From: CAYSAA01 sp964428905 | Lineage (GTDB): Bacteria; Atribacterota; Phoenicimicrobiia; Phoenicimicrobiales; Stramentimicrobiaceae | DNA length: 14,491 bases | Direction: 5' to 3' | Assembly: GCA_964428905.1 (NCBI GenBank) | Contig: CAYSAA010000008.1 | Location: 1-14,491, forward strand | Shown here: piece after piece, positions 1-7,172 of the stretch | Numbering within the stretch: position 1 is the stretch's first letter | Layout of the letters: the number at the start of each line of letters is the position of its first letter | Program-made: the position numbers and the translations under genes | The notes under the pieces: model-generated | Told to the model about the DNA's origin: nothing | Database searches by the model: none | What the model saw: only the letters and a program-made list of their open reading frames with translations

Positions 1-183
1 GGGAAAGAAAAATTTTCAGATAAAATTACAGATTTACTTCTGTTCAGTTCTGGAAACAAAATTGTCCATACGAACAAAAGTCTTAAATTGATTCAGAAGG
101 TTCTGCAATTTGATTTCTCTTGATTATTCTTTGGGCGAGGTGATCAGTAGTACACGCATGAAGTAGCTACAGATAAAATTTGA
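1..183. other. Region downstream of the sugar permease, no gene seen
   Basis: This stretch follows the permease stop on the minus strand. I see no convincing gene. One minus-strand frame stays open to the window edge for about 30 codons, but it has no ribosome binding site and no family I recognise; it could be the start of a gene continuing beyond the window. No GC-rich hairpin followed by a T-run was found, so the end of the sugar transcript is not visible here. Confidence 0.5.
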
Positions 184-1395
184 TTATGATTTTTTTCTTT
201 TACGGGTGGTAACATCAAATACAACAGCCGCTACAAGCACCAGGGCTCTCACGATGTACTGGTAGGATATATCAATACCCATAAGGTTCATGCCACTGGT
301 CAATGACATCATAACGAAGGCACCGACAATTGACCCCGTAACCTTTCCGATACCACCGGACGGTGACACGCCGCCTACAAAAGCCGCCGCGATGGCATCC
401 AATTCAAACAGCGTTCCAGCTGTCGTTGTGGCAGACTTAAAACGAGACGCATACAATATACCCGACAGAGCAGCAAGCATGCCCATGGAACAGAAAACCA
501 CATAGGTTATTTTTGTTACACTGATACCGCTTAACTCAGCCGCCTCCGGATTTCCGCCCACAGCATAAACATGTCTACCAAGTACCGTCCGTGTCATAAT
601 AAAATGATAGACTATCAATACAATCAATACGACCACCGCAGTCCATGAAAGACCTCTGTATCCAGCAAGCACCCAGGTAATAGCACCAATTAAAACCGAC
701 AGGAATATTAATTTAATGATAAAAAAATGGATTGGTACTACTTTAAAATTGTAGGAGCGCATCTTTCTGCGTTTGTTTATTGCACTTATAATGAAAAATA
801 TAATAACAAAAACCCCGAGGATAAGAGTGAATTTATGAACTCCTGGCAAAAATCCAATATCGGGAATGTCCGGAATATAGCCATTACCTATAGCATTAAA
901 AGTGTTATTGGTAATTACTATGGTTCCCTTAGCCATAGTGACAAGTTGCAATGCTCCTCTGTAACCCAGCCATCCGGCAAGTGTTGCTACAAAAGCCGGA
1001 ATTTTCATCTGTCCTACCAGAAAACCTGTGAACATTCCTGCCAGAATTCCCAGGGCTACTACAATCGGTATGCTTGCATATACAGGCAGATGCCAGGATT
1101 CCATAGCCGTAGCTGCTACCGCGCCCAGGAAGCCTGAAAGATAACCAACCGACAGATCTATATGCGAAATGATAATAACCAGCGTCATACCAACCGCTAA
1201 TACTGCTATATAGCCCGTCTGATTTATCAGATTACCTATGTTTCTCGAAGAAAGGAAGATGCCTTTTGTGGTAATAGTAAAAAACGCCATAATTATTAAC
1301 AAGGCGATATACATTCCCCATTCACGGATATTCTGTCCCAACATTTTATTTATATCGCTAATATAAGACATCTCAGCTCTATTTGAGCGTATCAT
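184..1395 (-). CDS. Sugar ABC transporter permease, MmsB/XylH type
   Basis: Integral membrane subunit of a CUT2-type (carbohydrate uptake 2) importer; it forms the channel through which a monosaccharide enters. The protein is very hydrophobic, with about ten predicted membrane segments. Near residues 70-90 it has the HIDLSVGYLSG stretch, close to the IDLSVGS signature of XylH/RbsC permeases, and later GRHVYAVGGNPEAAELSGI, the cytoplasmic EAA-like loop that docks with the ATPase. Length of 403 residues matches XylH/GguB proteins. A longer frame opens with GTG at 1437, but the ATG at 1395 is preferred: it lies one base after the ATPase stop (TAAAATG) with GGAGGG about 14 bases upstream, and avoids a 42-base overlap. 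Tight coupling to the ATPase gene indicates co-translation. The sugar is not readable from this subunit. Confidence 0.9.
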   Translation of the reverse strand: MIRSNRAEMSYISDINKMLGQNIREWGMYIALLIIMAFFTITTKGIFLSSRNIGNLINQTGYIAVLAVGMTLVIIISHIDLSVGYLSGFLGAVAATAMESWHLPVYASIPIVVALGILAGMFTGFLVGQMKIPAFVATLAGWLGYRGALQLVTMAKGTIVITNNTFNAIGNGYIPDIPDIGFLPGVHKFTLILGVFVIIFFIISAINKRRKMRSYNFKVVPIHFFIIKLIFLSVLIGAITWVLAGYRGLSWTAVVVLIVLIVYHFIMTRTVLGRHVYAVGGNPEAAELSGISVTKITYVVFCSMGMLAALSGILYASRFKSATTTAGTLFELDAIAAAFVGGVSPSGGIGKVTGSIVGAFVMMSLTSGMNLMGIDISYQYIVRALVLVAAVVFDVTTRKRKKS

Positions 1396-1396
1396 T

Positions 1397-2185
1397 TTAC
1401 TTCTTATTCCCTCCTTCGGCAAAATCATCCCGTGCACCGATAATGTAAGAGACTACATGTTCACGGAAACTGTCAATATCACCGGTGACAGGAGTGTCAC
1501 AAACCTTTCTTCCTTGGCGTAGTACCATCATTCGGTCACTAACCTGGTAGATATCTTCCAGGCGATGACTGATGATAATGATTGAAGCGCCCTGTGCTTT
1601 GAGTTCTCGCACCAAATCGAGAACCTTTTCAATGGCTGCCACGCTCAAGGCTGCGGTAGGCTCATCCATGATAGTTACCTTGGAATCAAAAGCTGTTGCA
1701 CGAGCAATAGCCACCGCCTGGCGCTGGCCACCGGACAGACTTTCCACTGACAAACGCACAGAGGAGATGTCAATCTTGAGACGATTTAACAGGCGTTCTG
1801 TTTCTTGCTCCATGTGATGTTCGTCCATCACTCCTAACGGACCTAATTTCAAACTCACCGCTTCACGTCCCATAAAAACATTGCCAACAACATCCAGGTT
1901 GTTGGCAAGCGCCAAATCCTGATACACCATTTCGATACCCTGCTGGCGAGCATCCCAGGCACTGGTAATATGTGCTTTCTTACCCTCGATTAAGACTTCC
2001 CCTATATCGGGAATATATGCCCCACTGAGAATCTTCATCAGGGTGGATTTACCGGCAGCGTTGTCACCCACCAATCCCAACACTTCATTATGATGCAGTA
2101 CCAAGTCCACTCCTCGCAATGCCTGGACACCACCAAAGCTCTTTTTGATGTTCCGCATTTCCACAATAGGAATTGCTTCTGCCAT
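1397..2185 (-). CDS. Sugar ABC transporter ATP-binding protein, single-domain (FrcA-like)
   Basis: ATPase that powers the sugar importer from the cytoplasmic side. All nucleotide-binding motifs are present: Walker A GDNAAGKST at residues 40-48, Q-loop Gln near 89 (MVYQDLAL), signature LSGGQRQ at 150-156, Walker B TIMDEP at 171-176 and switch His near 207 (ISHRLED). At 262 residues it has one ABC domain, whereas MglA, RbsA, XylG and GguA usually carry two in about 500 residues. It is not a visible truncation: the permease start follows one base after the stop. The FrcA branch is naturally half-size, so a homodimer is likely. The start is the ATG at 2185, with GAGAGGG 5 bases upstream; a longer frame to 2278 runs through the upstream hairpin and adds 31 residues unlike any ABC domain. 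Walker A has Ala where Gly is usual before GKS, which is tolerated. Confidence 0.9.
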   Translation of the reverse strand: MAEAIPIVEMRNIKKSFGGVQALRGVDLVLHHNEVLGLVGDNAAGKSTLMKILSGAYIPDIGEVLIEGKKAHITSAWDARQQGIEMVYQDLALANNLDVVGNVFMGREAVSLKLGPLGVMDEHHMEQETERLLNRLKIDISSVRLSVESLSGGQRQAVAIARATAFDSKVTIMDEPTAALSVAAIEKVLDLVRELKAQGASIIIISHRLEDIYQVSDRMMVLRQGRKVCDTPVTGDIDSFREHVVSYIIGARDDFAEGGNKK

Positions 2186-2188
2186 GGG

Positions 2189-2199
2189 TTCCCTCTCTT
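2189..2199 (-). promoter_or_regulatory. Ribosome binding site deciding the ATPase start
   Basis: Purine run with GAGAGGG placed 5 bases before the ATG at 2185. It supports the 262-residue ATPase and argues against the upstream ATG at 2278, which has no comparable site. Confidence 0.6.
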
Positions 2200-2222
2200 T
2201 ATTTAAAAATATAAATCTATAA

Positions 2223-2303
2223 CTAGACAAAAAAATACATATTGTTGTACAGAGCAAAGCGAACGGTCCTCTCGACATTCAAGAGAACATTCGCTTTGCT
2301 CAT
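2223..2303 (-). CDS. Possible 26-residue leader peptide overlapping a hairpin
   Basis: A small open frame between the sugar-binding-protein gene and the ATPase gene. It begins with ATG at 2303, preceded by a perfect AAGGAG (2308-2313) four bases away, and ends with TAG at 2223-2225. The peptide starts MSKANVLLNVERTV and ends NNMYFFV; I recognise no family. The start codon sits at the base of the hairpin at 2252-2301, so ribosomes translating this frame would have to melt it. This suggests either translational attenuation of the downstream ATPase and permease genes or protection of the upstream message. Alternatively the ATG and Shine-Dalgarno match are chance and the hairpin alone matters. 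The strong site makes it worth recording; the shortness of the frame keeps confidence low. Confidence 0.35.
   Translation of the reverse strand: MSKANVLLNVERTVRFALYNNMYFFV
2252..2301 (-). promoter_or_regulatory. Large hairpin between binding-protein and ATPase genes
   Basis: The outer stem is 12 perfect pairs (GAGCAAAGCGAA at 2252-2263 with its complement at 2290-2301). In the minus-strand transcript, eight further pairs form with two G-U pairs and one bulged base, closing on a 9-base loop at 2273-2281. No T-run follows directly; TTTTTTT on the minus strand comes about 14 to 20 bases later, so this is not a standard intrinsic terminator. Hairpins after the binding-protein gene of ABC operons are known to stabilise the upstream message or reduce read-through, giving more binding protein than membrane subunits. 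That role is inferred here. Confidence 0.75.
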
Positions 2304-2354
2304 AGTACTCCTTGTGCAGTAAAATAATCTACTAACTAACTGTTGTATTATTTC

Positions 2355-3443
2355 TTATTGTAATCCGGTAAATTCACTTGCATCATAGTAACCTGAATCG
2401 ATTAAGGCAGCCTTAACATTGGTCTGATCTACAGTAACAACTTCGGAAGGTTTTGCAGGTACATCAATCCTACCGTTATTGTAGGTGTGGGTTGCTTCCG
2501 GGGTTTGACCATTAAGATAAGCAACAGCCGCGGCGATTGCATCACTGACCAGCGTCCTGACATCCTTTAACACGGTCATCGACTGCTTACCATCAATAAT
2601 ATACTGTACTGAGGGTATCTCGGCATCCTGACCGGTAACTACATAGCTCTTGACATCATTGTCATCAGCAAATGCATCTCCAATAGCACGGCCGGTCCCG
2701 TCGTTTGGCGCAAGGGTAAATACATTTCCCTTATCTTCAGGACCAGCAACAGTCAGGTTGGCTTCAGCCAGATTTTTAGCAGTAGTAAAGTCCCATTCGG
2801 TAGTAACCTGGCCAATGATTTTGCCCATCTCTTCACGGGTCAATGTGAGCTTGTCCTGTAGAGCAACAGCTTCGCTTGAGTTCTTTATTACGAAGGTACC
2901 ATCGGCAATCTTGGGCTGAAGGACATTCCAGGCACCCTCAAAGAAGAGAAAGGAGTTGTTGTCGGTAGCAGCGCCGGCATACAGGTAAAGTGGGTTACCG
3001 GTTCCGGAAGCCTTGTCAACCAGATACTGAGCTTGAGCCGCTCCAACAGCAATACTGTCAAAGGTCACATAATAATCCACAGCCTCGGTTTCGCGGATCA
3101 GGCGGTCATAGGAAATAACCTTTATGCCTGCATCTCTGGCTTCATCTGCAGCGGCAGCGGCAGCAGTAGCGTCATGTGGGCAGATGATAAGAATTTTGGC
3201 ACCCTTGGTAATCAGAGCTTCAACATTTTCTTTTTCTCTAGCGGAAGAACCCTGGCTAAAGAGAATCTCAGCGCTGTAGCCGGCAGTCTCAAGGGCATCA
3301 TTGAAACGAGTCTCGTCCTGTATCCATCTTGGCTCGTCTTTGGTAGGAAGAACGATACCGACATCCAATCCTTGTGCAAGTGAAAACCCTGCTACTGTAG
3401 AAACAAATAGCAATACTAAAATCCATAATATTGACTTTTTCAT
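2355..3443 (-). CDS. Periplasmic sugar-binding protein, ChvE/XylF type
   Basis: Substrate-binding subunit of the sugar importer, expected to capture a monosaccharide in the periplasm. The 362-residue protein begins MKKSILWILVLLFV, a typical Sec signal, with probable cleavage after Ala23 or Gln24. No cysteine lies at the cleavage site, so it is not a lipoprotein. After the signal comes the periplasmic-binding-protein type 1 fold: DVGIVLPTKDEPRWIQDE, KVISYDRLIR near residue 110, DNNSFLFFEGA in the middle and VTGQDAEIPSVQYIIDGKQ near residue 265. These match ChvE and its multiple-sugar-binding relatives well. The ATG at 3443 has AAGGAG upstream with an A-rich spacer. A 278-base gap separates it from the oxidoreductase gene and holds a candidate promoter, so it may be expressed separately and strongly. 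Possible ligands include xylose, glucose, arabinose or galactose. Confidence 0.92.
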   Translation of the reverse strand: MKKSILWILVLLFVSTVAGFSLAQGLDVGIVLPTKDEPRWIQDETRFNDALETAGYSAEILFSQGSSAREKENVEALITKGAKILIICPHDATAAAAAADEARDAGIKVISYDRLIRETEAVDYYVTFDSIAVGAAQAQYLVDKASGTGNPLYLYAGAATDNNSFLFFEGAWNVLQPKIADGTFVIKNSSEAVALQDKLTLTREEMGKIIGQVTTEWDFTTAKNLAEANLTVAGPEDKGNVFTLAPNDGTGRAIGDAFADDNDVKSYVVTGQDAEIPSVQYIIDGKQSMTVLKDVRTLVSDAIAAAVAYLNGQTPEATHTYNNGRIDVPAKPSEVVTVDQTNVKAALIDSGYYDASEFTGLQ

Positions 3444-3507
3444 TTTTTATTTTCTCCTTTTTCTTATTAATACGATTTTCTTTGAGATTTTATGACTATA
3501 TATATCG

Positions 3508-3515
3508 ACCTCCTT
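3508..3515 (-). promoter_or_regulatory. Perfect AAGGAGGT without a start codon
   Basis: On the minus strand a purine-rich run ends in AAGGAGGT, 64 bases upstream of the sugar-binding-protein ATG. No ATG, GTG or TTG lies within the usual distance behind it. It lies in the probable 5' leader. A comparable element, STAB-SD of the Bacillus thuringiensis cry3A leader, binds 30S ribosomes and stabilises the message; the same role is possible here but is inferred. Confidence 0.4.
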
Positions 3516-3563
3516 TTCTTTTCTTTTATCTTTTTGATAGTTTAATTTTTCCGGAATTCTTTT

Positions 3564-3592
3564 ATGGTAAATCACCCACCACTCACTATCAA
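3564..3592 (-). promoter_or_regulatory. Candidate promoter of the sugar-binding-protein gene
   Basis: On the minus strand TTGATA (3587-3592, 5 of 6 to the -35 consensus) is followed after exactly 17 bases by TACCAT (3564-3569, 4 of 6 to the -10 consensus). Transcription from here would give a leader of about 115 bases containing the orphan AAGGAGGT. A perfect TATAAT also occurs further upstream on the same strand but lacks a good -35 hexamer. AT-rich DNA gives many chance matches, so this stays tentative. Confidence 0.35.
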
Positions 3593-3668
3593 CTTTTCAA
3601 ATTACCTCATACAAAAAAGTACTCAGAATCATTATTATTATAATACAATCTCCCTGATAATGAAAGAA

Positions 3669-3689
3669 TAAAAATCCTTGCTATAAGGA
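3669..3689 (-). terminator. Weak terminator-like hairpin after the oxidoreductase gene
   Basis: Minus-strand reading gives TCCTT, a five-base loop, AAGGA, then TTTTTA, starting about 33 bases after the oxidoreductase stop. The stem has only five pairs, so it would be a weak terminator at best. Together with the candidate promoter further down, it suggests that the oxidoreductase and the transporter genes may be partly separate units. Confidence 0.25.
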
Positions 3690-3721
3690 GTGGAATGTTA
3701 CTATTTGTAATTTTTTCGGTA

Positions 3722-4882
3722 TTACAGATTAACTTCGGTCCATTTCACTGACGACTTGTTATTTCTCAAAACTGCCTCTACAAAAGCAATGCCAGCTATT
3801 CCTTCTTCTATACCGGGAAAATCCCAACCACTTATTCCACCTGAACAGAAAGACTGTTTGTTGTTAATGCAGCGTATGGCTCTGAAAGCGGCAGAATAGA
3901 CATTGGAAAATGCACAGATGAAACCTTCCGGATGGCCGGGTGGCAGCTTCGATGCTTTCTGTGCCTCTTCACACAAGGCAGGAATTCCCTTCTTAAATAG
4001 GGTGCTGGTGCCGTCCGAATTCATCATGTCCAATACTTCGGGAATTTCCTGGTCCCAGGACAGGCTTGCTTTATCCCCGTATATCCTGATGCGCAAAGCA
4101 TTTCCTTCTCCGGTGGAAACCTGAGAAGCATAAAGGAGGCCATTGGCCATATCATTGAATTTGATGAGGACAGTACCATTATCATCAAGCTGATTTCCCG
4201 GTATGGCCGAGTTAAGGTCTACACAGACTTTTTCGGGTTTTAATCCTGTTATGGTTTGGAGCAGATTTAAGGCATGAATCCCGATATCTATCATGGTACA
4301 GGAAGGACCGGAAACAGCTGAATCAAGATGCCAGGTCTTGAATGTTTCCGGATCATTGACAAGAGGAGAGAGCCATCCCTGAGTATAGCTAACCAGGATG
4401 CTGATTACTTTTCCTATTTTTCCGGACTTGACTAGGTACCTGGCCTGCTTAACCATAGGATAACCAGCATAGCCGTGAGTTAGCGCAAACACCATCCCTG
4501 ACTTTTCCTGGCTGGCCTTTATTTCAAGCGCTTCCGAAAGAGAAATTGCCATGGGTTTATCGGAAATCACATGGAATCCCGCTTCCAGGAATGCTTTTAC
4601 CATATTGCCGTGCAAAGCATTAGGAGTGGCGATGATAACAAAATCTATTCTTGCTTCGGGGGGAAGGCTGTTTTCTTTTTCTATCATCTCTCTATAATGA
4701 GTGTAGATTCTGCTTTTTTCGATTCCCAGTTCTATGCCACGTTCCAGGCATCTGTCTGGACTACTAGAGAAAACCCCTGCTTTAATCTCTGCTTCTCCGT
4801 TAAGTACGGCAGCAGTCCTGTGAACAAACCCGATAAACGAATTTTTACCTGCCCCAACTAATCCTCCCAACAGCTTTTGCAT
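3722..4882 (-). CDS. Gfo/Idh/MocA family NAD(P)-dependent oxidoreductase
   Basis: Probable cytoplasmic dehydrogenase acting on a sugar, inositol or sugar derivative. The N-terminal Rossmann fold is marked by GLVGAGKNSFIG at residues 7-18. ATPNALH (85-91) and SDKPMAISLSEA (107-118) are the family's nucleotide-site and EKP motifs, with Lys109 the likely catalytic lysine. DIGIHALNLL (199-208) provides the usual D-x-x-x-H with catalytic His203. A PPGHPEGF motif near 314-321 is seen in several sugar-acting members. Length of 386 residues is normal. The start is the ATG at 4882, with an excellent GGGAGGT five bases upstream; a longer frame to 5020 adds 46 residues before the Rossmann strand and is rejected. 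Its place before a sugar importer suggests it processes the imported sugar, but the substrate cannot be named. Confidence 0.88.
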   Translation of the reverse strand: MQKLLGGLVGAGKNSFIGFVHRTAAVLNGEAEIKAGVFSSSPDRCLERGIELGIEKSRIYTHYREMIEKENSLPPEARIDFVIIATPNALHGNMVKAFLEAGFHVISDKPMAISLSEALEIKASQEKSGMVFALTHGYAGYPMVKQARYLVKSGKIGKVISILVSYTQGWLSPLVNDPETFKTWHLDSAVSGPSCTMIDIGIHALNLLQTITGLKPEKVCVDLNSAIPGNQLDDNGTVLIKFNDMANGLLYASQVSTGEGNALRIRIYGDKASLSWDQEIPEVLDMMNSDGTSTLFKKGIPALCEEAQKASKLPPGHPEGFICAFSNVYSAAFRAIRCINNKQSFCSGGISGWDFPGIEEGIAGIAFVEAVLRNNKSSVKWTEVNL

Positions 4883-5280
4883 TATATACCTCCCTTCCTT
4901 GCCTTTTGTTCTGTGTCTTTGATACAGCATTCTCATTCCAGAACAGCCCATAATAACATCTAATTTAGTAAGGGATGAAAATACTTTTTTTCTTTTAACT
5001 GATTTTATTTCTGTTATCAATAGACAAAACAGTAAAAATAATAGACCAAAAATATTTCTTATAGCCTCTATTTTTAGAGAAACTATACTATTGACTAGCC
5101 TGATTGGTTAGATTTTTTATGGTTAGTAGTGATTTTAGAATAATAGATCCCATTGACTATTATCAAAACTTCCAAAGGATTTTTTAGAATCATCCTTATG
5201 ATAATATTTATAGCAATTATTATATCTTCAGCCTATATTTTTCTATGGCATCTATTGTTAAAAAGGCAGGCTATTTTTTA
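4883..5280. other. AT-rich intergenic region between hut and sugar blocks
   Basis: About 400 bases without a gene. It separates the end of fchA from the oxidoreductase start and is clearly richer in A and T than either side. It should contain the end of the hut transcript and the promoter of the sugar block. I found no strong intrinsic terminator; a weak 6-pair hairpin (AAGGAT 5175-5180, ATCCTT 5192-5197) has no T-run after it. An 8-base motif, ATTGACTA on the plus strand, occurs at 5090-5097 and 5152-5159, too short to call an operator. Confidence 0.6.
4992..5020 (-). promoter_or_regulatory. Candidate promoter of the oxidoreductase gene
   Basis: On the minus strand TTGATA (5015-5020) and TAAAAG (4992-4997, 4 of 6 to the -10 consensus) are spaced by 17 bases. 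The -35 hexamer and spacing equal those of the candidate upstream of the sugar-binding-protein gene, which is mildly encouraging. It would give a leader of roughly 100 bases. Chance matches are common in such AT-rich DNA. Confidence 0.25.
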
Positions 5281-5898
5281 TTAAAAGACTACATTAGAAA
5301 GTATTTTCTGTTCTTCTTCAGCTGCTTTTAATTCAAGCTCATTTACTCTTTTTAATATTTTATTTACAAATGTTTCATCTTTTATCGATTGTAAATTTAT
5401 CTTTACATTGAATAAGGCTCCGAGAGTTGCGCTCCTGGCCATCATTGCCGCTACTGCTCCATCGCTAATGGCGTTCTTATTTCCTTTTTCTACCACCTTT
5501 GATGTAAATTCCATTAACTTAACTGCGTCTTCGGCTACCTCAAGAGGGACCAAGGCAGCTTTTTTCAATTCCTCCTGGATAACTCCCTTTCTCTGAACTA
5601 TCTCTTCCTGCGTATTTTTAGGCAATTTGAAAGCATCCATAACCCGGTTAAAAACATCGGCATCTTTATCAATATCCTTTAAAAATTTCTCTCGATAATT
5701 AGATGATTCCTGGGATATCTTTTCCATCTCTTTCTCTACTTTTTCAAAGCCCTTTTTTCCTATAGTTAGATTTGCCACCATTTCAGTTAGAGCAGAAGCA
5801 AGACTTGCACTTAAGGCAGCAACACTCCCTCCCCCGGGAACCGGGGTACGAGAAGCTAACTCGCCTAAAAAATCGCTGACACTTTTATCTATTAACAT
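5281..5898 (-). CDS. fchA: Formimidoyltetrahydrofolate cyclodeaminase (FchA type)
   Basis: Catalyses the last step of the pathway: 5-formimino-tetrahydrofolate gives 5,10-methenyl-tetrahydrofolate plus ammonia, in the cytoplasm. The protein is the alpha-helical cyclodeaminase domain: TPVPGGGSVAALSASLASAL at residues 18-37, then MVANLTIGKK (40-49), DKDADVFNRVMDAFKLPK (77-94) and NAISDGAVAAMMARSA (142-157), all diagnostic of FchA and the C-terminal half of animal FTCD. Length of 205 residues fits the stand-alone enzyme. The ATG at 5898 is chosen because AGGAGAGGAG lies directly upstream; it overlaps the hutI stop by 14 bases, so translation is probably coupled. It is the last gene of the liv-hut unit. 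Serine-cycle and purine-fermenting bacteria use the same enzyme, but the hut neighbours fix the role here. Confidence 0.93.
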   Translation of the reverse strand: MLIDKSVSDFLGELASRTPVPGGGSVAALSASLASALTEMVANLTIGKKGFEKVEKEMEKISQESSNYREKFLKDIDKDADVFNRVMDAFKLPKNTQEEIVQRKGVIQEELKKAALVPLEVAEDAVKLMEFTSKVVEKGNKNAISDGAVAAMMARSATLGALFNVKINLQSIKDETFVNKILKRVNELELKAAEEEQKILSNVVF

Positions 5899-7168
5899 TT
5901 CTCCTCTCCTTTTCCTTCTTATCAAATACAACTCTGCCATTTTTAATTACTTTTTCCACACAACTTATTCCTAAATGATAAGGAATATATTGATAAGAAG
6001 GAAATTCCAAGATAATAATATCCCCTTGTTTTCCAACATCAATACTCCCTATGGTTTTCTCTCTGTTTAAAGCAGCAGCTCCATTAATGGTTAAGGCAGA
6101 TACTGTTTCTTCTACAGTCATATTCATATAAATGGTAGCTAAAGCAAAAATTAAAGGTATCGATTCGGTAAAGCAGCTTCCTGGATTCAGATCAGTGGCT
6201 AAAGCTATTACACATTTTTTGTCTATCATCTCTCTGGCTTTAGCATAAGGTTCTTTCAAACTAAATGCCGTTCCAGGCAGTAAAGTCGCAACTACACCAG
6301 CCTTTGCCATCTCTTCTATTCCTCTATCAGAAATATGAAGTAGATGGTCAGCAGAGACAGCCCCTAATTCAGCTGCCAATTCTGCTCCTCCAAATGGCAC
6401 TATTTCATCGGCATGGAGCTTTAATTTCATACCCATCTTTTTTGCTTCCAACAGCAATCTTCTGGATTGCTCTATGGAAAATACATTTTTTTCACAAAAA
6501 ACATCGCAAAACTCCGCCAACTTCTTTTCTACCACGATAGGTAAAACTTTGTTAATAATAAAGTCAATAAACTGATCTTCTTTCCCCTTATACTCTTGAG
6601 GAACTGCATGGGCTCCTAAAAAAGTCTTCACGATAGTTATGGGATGAACTCTGTCTAATTCTTCCATAACTTCCAATTGTTTTATTTCTGTTTCACAATC
6701 AAGGCCGTATCCGCTCTTTCCCTCAACGGTAGTAACCCCGAAAGAAAGCATAGAATCCAATCTCTTCATTCCTTCATCATACAATTCTTTTTTAGAGGCA
6801 GCCCGGGTAGCCTTGACAGTGTTTACAATCCCTCCCCCTCTTTGCATGATATCCATGTAACTTATTCCGTTTAATCTCCAACAAAATTCTTCAGCCCGAT
6901 ATCCGCCAAATACCAAATGAGTATGAGAATCTACAAATCCCGGTAAAACTGATTTTCCAGATGCATCAATAACTTGATAATTTTTTTCCTTAAAACTTTC
7001 TGATATGTTATACGTATCATCTACAGCCTTAATAATTCCCTCCTCAATAACCAATGCACCATTAGGGATTATTTTTAAATCAGACATCTCTTCGCCTCTT
7101 TTGGCTTTAAAGCCACTGCAAGTTACTATTTCCGAAGAATTTCTAATTAATATATTCCCTTTATCCAT
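5885..7168 (-). CDS. hutI: Imidazolonepropionase
   Basis: Hydrolyses 4-imidazolone-5-propanoate to N-formimino-L-glutamate, third step of histidine breakdown, using a bound metal of the amidohydrolase superfamily. Metal and substrate motifs appear in order: DSHTHLVFGG with His82 and His84, EGKSGYGL near 149-156, FLGAHAVP with His187, KLHADE with His252, SADHLL with His275, and ALATDLNPGS with Asp326. The complete set indicates an active enzyme. Length of 427 residues is close to the usual 400-420. The ATG at 7168 lies four bases after the ftcD stop; its ribosome binding site is poor, so translation is probably coupled to ftcD. The 3' end overlaps fchA. The order ftcD-hutI-fchA places this gene between the two folate enzymes. 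Confidence 0.96.
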   Translation of the reverse strand: MDKGNILIRNSSEIVTCSGFKAKRGEEMSDLKIIPNGALVIEEGIIKAVDDTYNISESFKEKNYQVIDASGKSVLPGFVDSHTHLVFGGYRAEEFCWRLNGISYMDIMQRGGGIVNTVKATRAASKKELYDEGMKRLDSMLSFGVTTVEGKSGYGLDCETEIKQLEVMEELDRVHPITIVKTFLGAHAVPQEYKGKEDQFIDFIINKVLPIVVEKKLAEFCDVFCEKNVFSIEQSRRLLLEAKKMGMKLKLHADEIVPFGGAELAAELGAVSADHLLHISDRGIEEMAKAGVVATLLPGTAFSLKEPYAKAREMIDKKCVIALATDLNPGSCFTESIPLIFALATIYMNMTVEETVSALTINGAAALNREKTIGSIDVGKQGDIIILEFPSYQYIPYHLGISCVEKVIKNGRVVFDKKEKERRNVNR

Positions 7169-7172
7169 AATA

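Noticed and set aside
17..180. Direct repeat CAGATAAAATT at 17-27 and 170-180 as ends of an inserted element
   Set aside because: It is only 11 bases, with no inverted ends, no transposase and no sign of disrupted genes.
727..1137. A 136-codon open frame on the plus strand, and several shorter ones opposite other genes
   Set aside because: They lie antisense to well-supported genes, have no recognisable domain and show compositions typical of reversed coding frames.
1397..2185. Sugar ATPase as a truncated two-domain ATPase pseudogene
   Set aside because: All motifs of one full domain are intact, the stop is followed at once by the permease start, and no remnant of a second domain is present.
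2186..2278. N-terminal extension of the sugar ATPase from ATG 2278
   Set aside because: It starts inside the hairpin loop, lacks a ribosome site and does not resemble an ABC domain; the ATG at 2185 has a clear site.
2252..2301. The hairpin as a standard intrinsic terminator
   Set aside because: No T-run directly follows the stem in the minus-strand direction, and the ATPase and permease genes downstream need read-through or a promoter that I could not find.
4883..5020. 46-residue N-terminal extension of the oxidoreductase
   Set aside because: The Rossmann strand should be near the N-terminus, and GGGAGGT lies just before ATG 4882; the extension would cover the candidate promoter.
5090..5159. 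Repeated ATTGACTA (5090-5097 and 5152-5159) as an operator pair
   Set aside because: Eight bases repeated in very AT-rich DNA is expected by chance, and the copies are not placed at a convincing promoter.
5281..5310. A terminator at the end of fchA formed by A-rich and T-rich runs
   Set aside because: The possible stem is only A-T pairs around the stop codon with no GC core, so it would be too weak to call.
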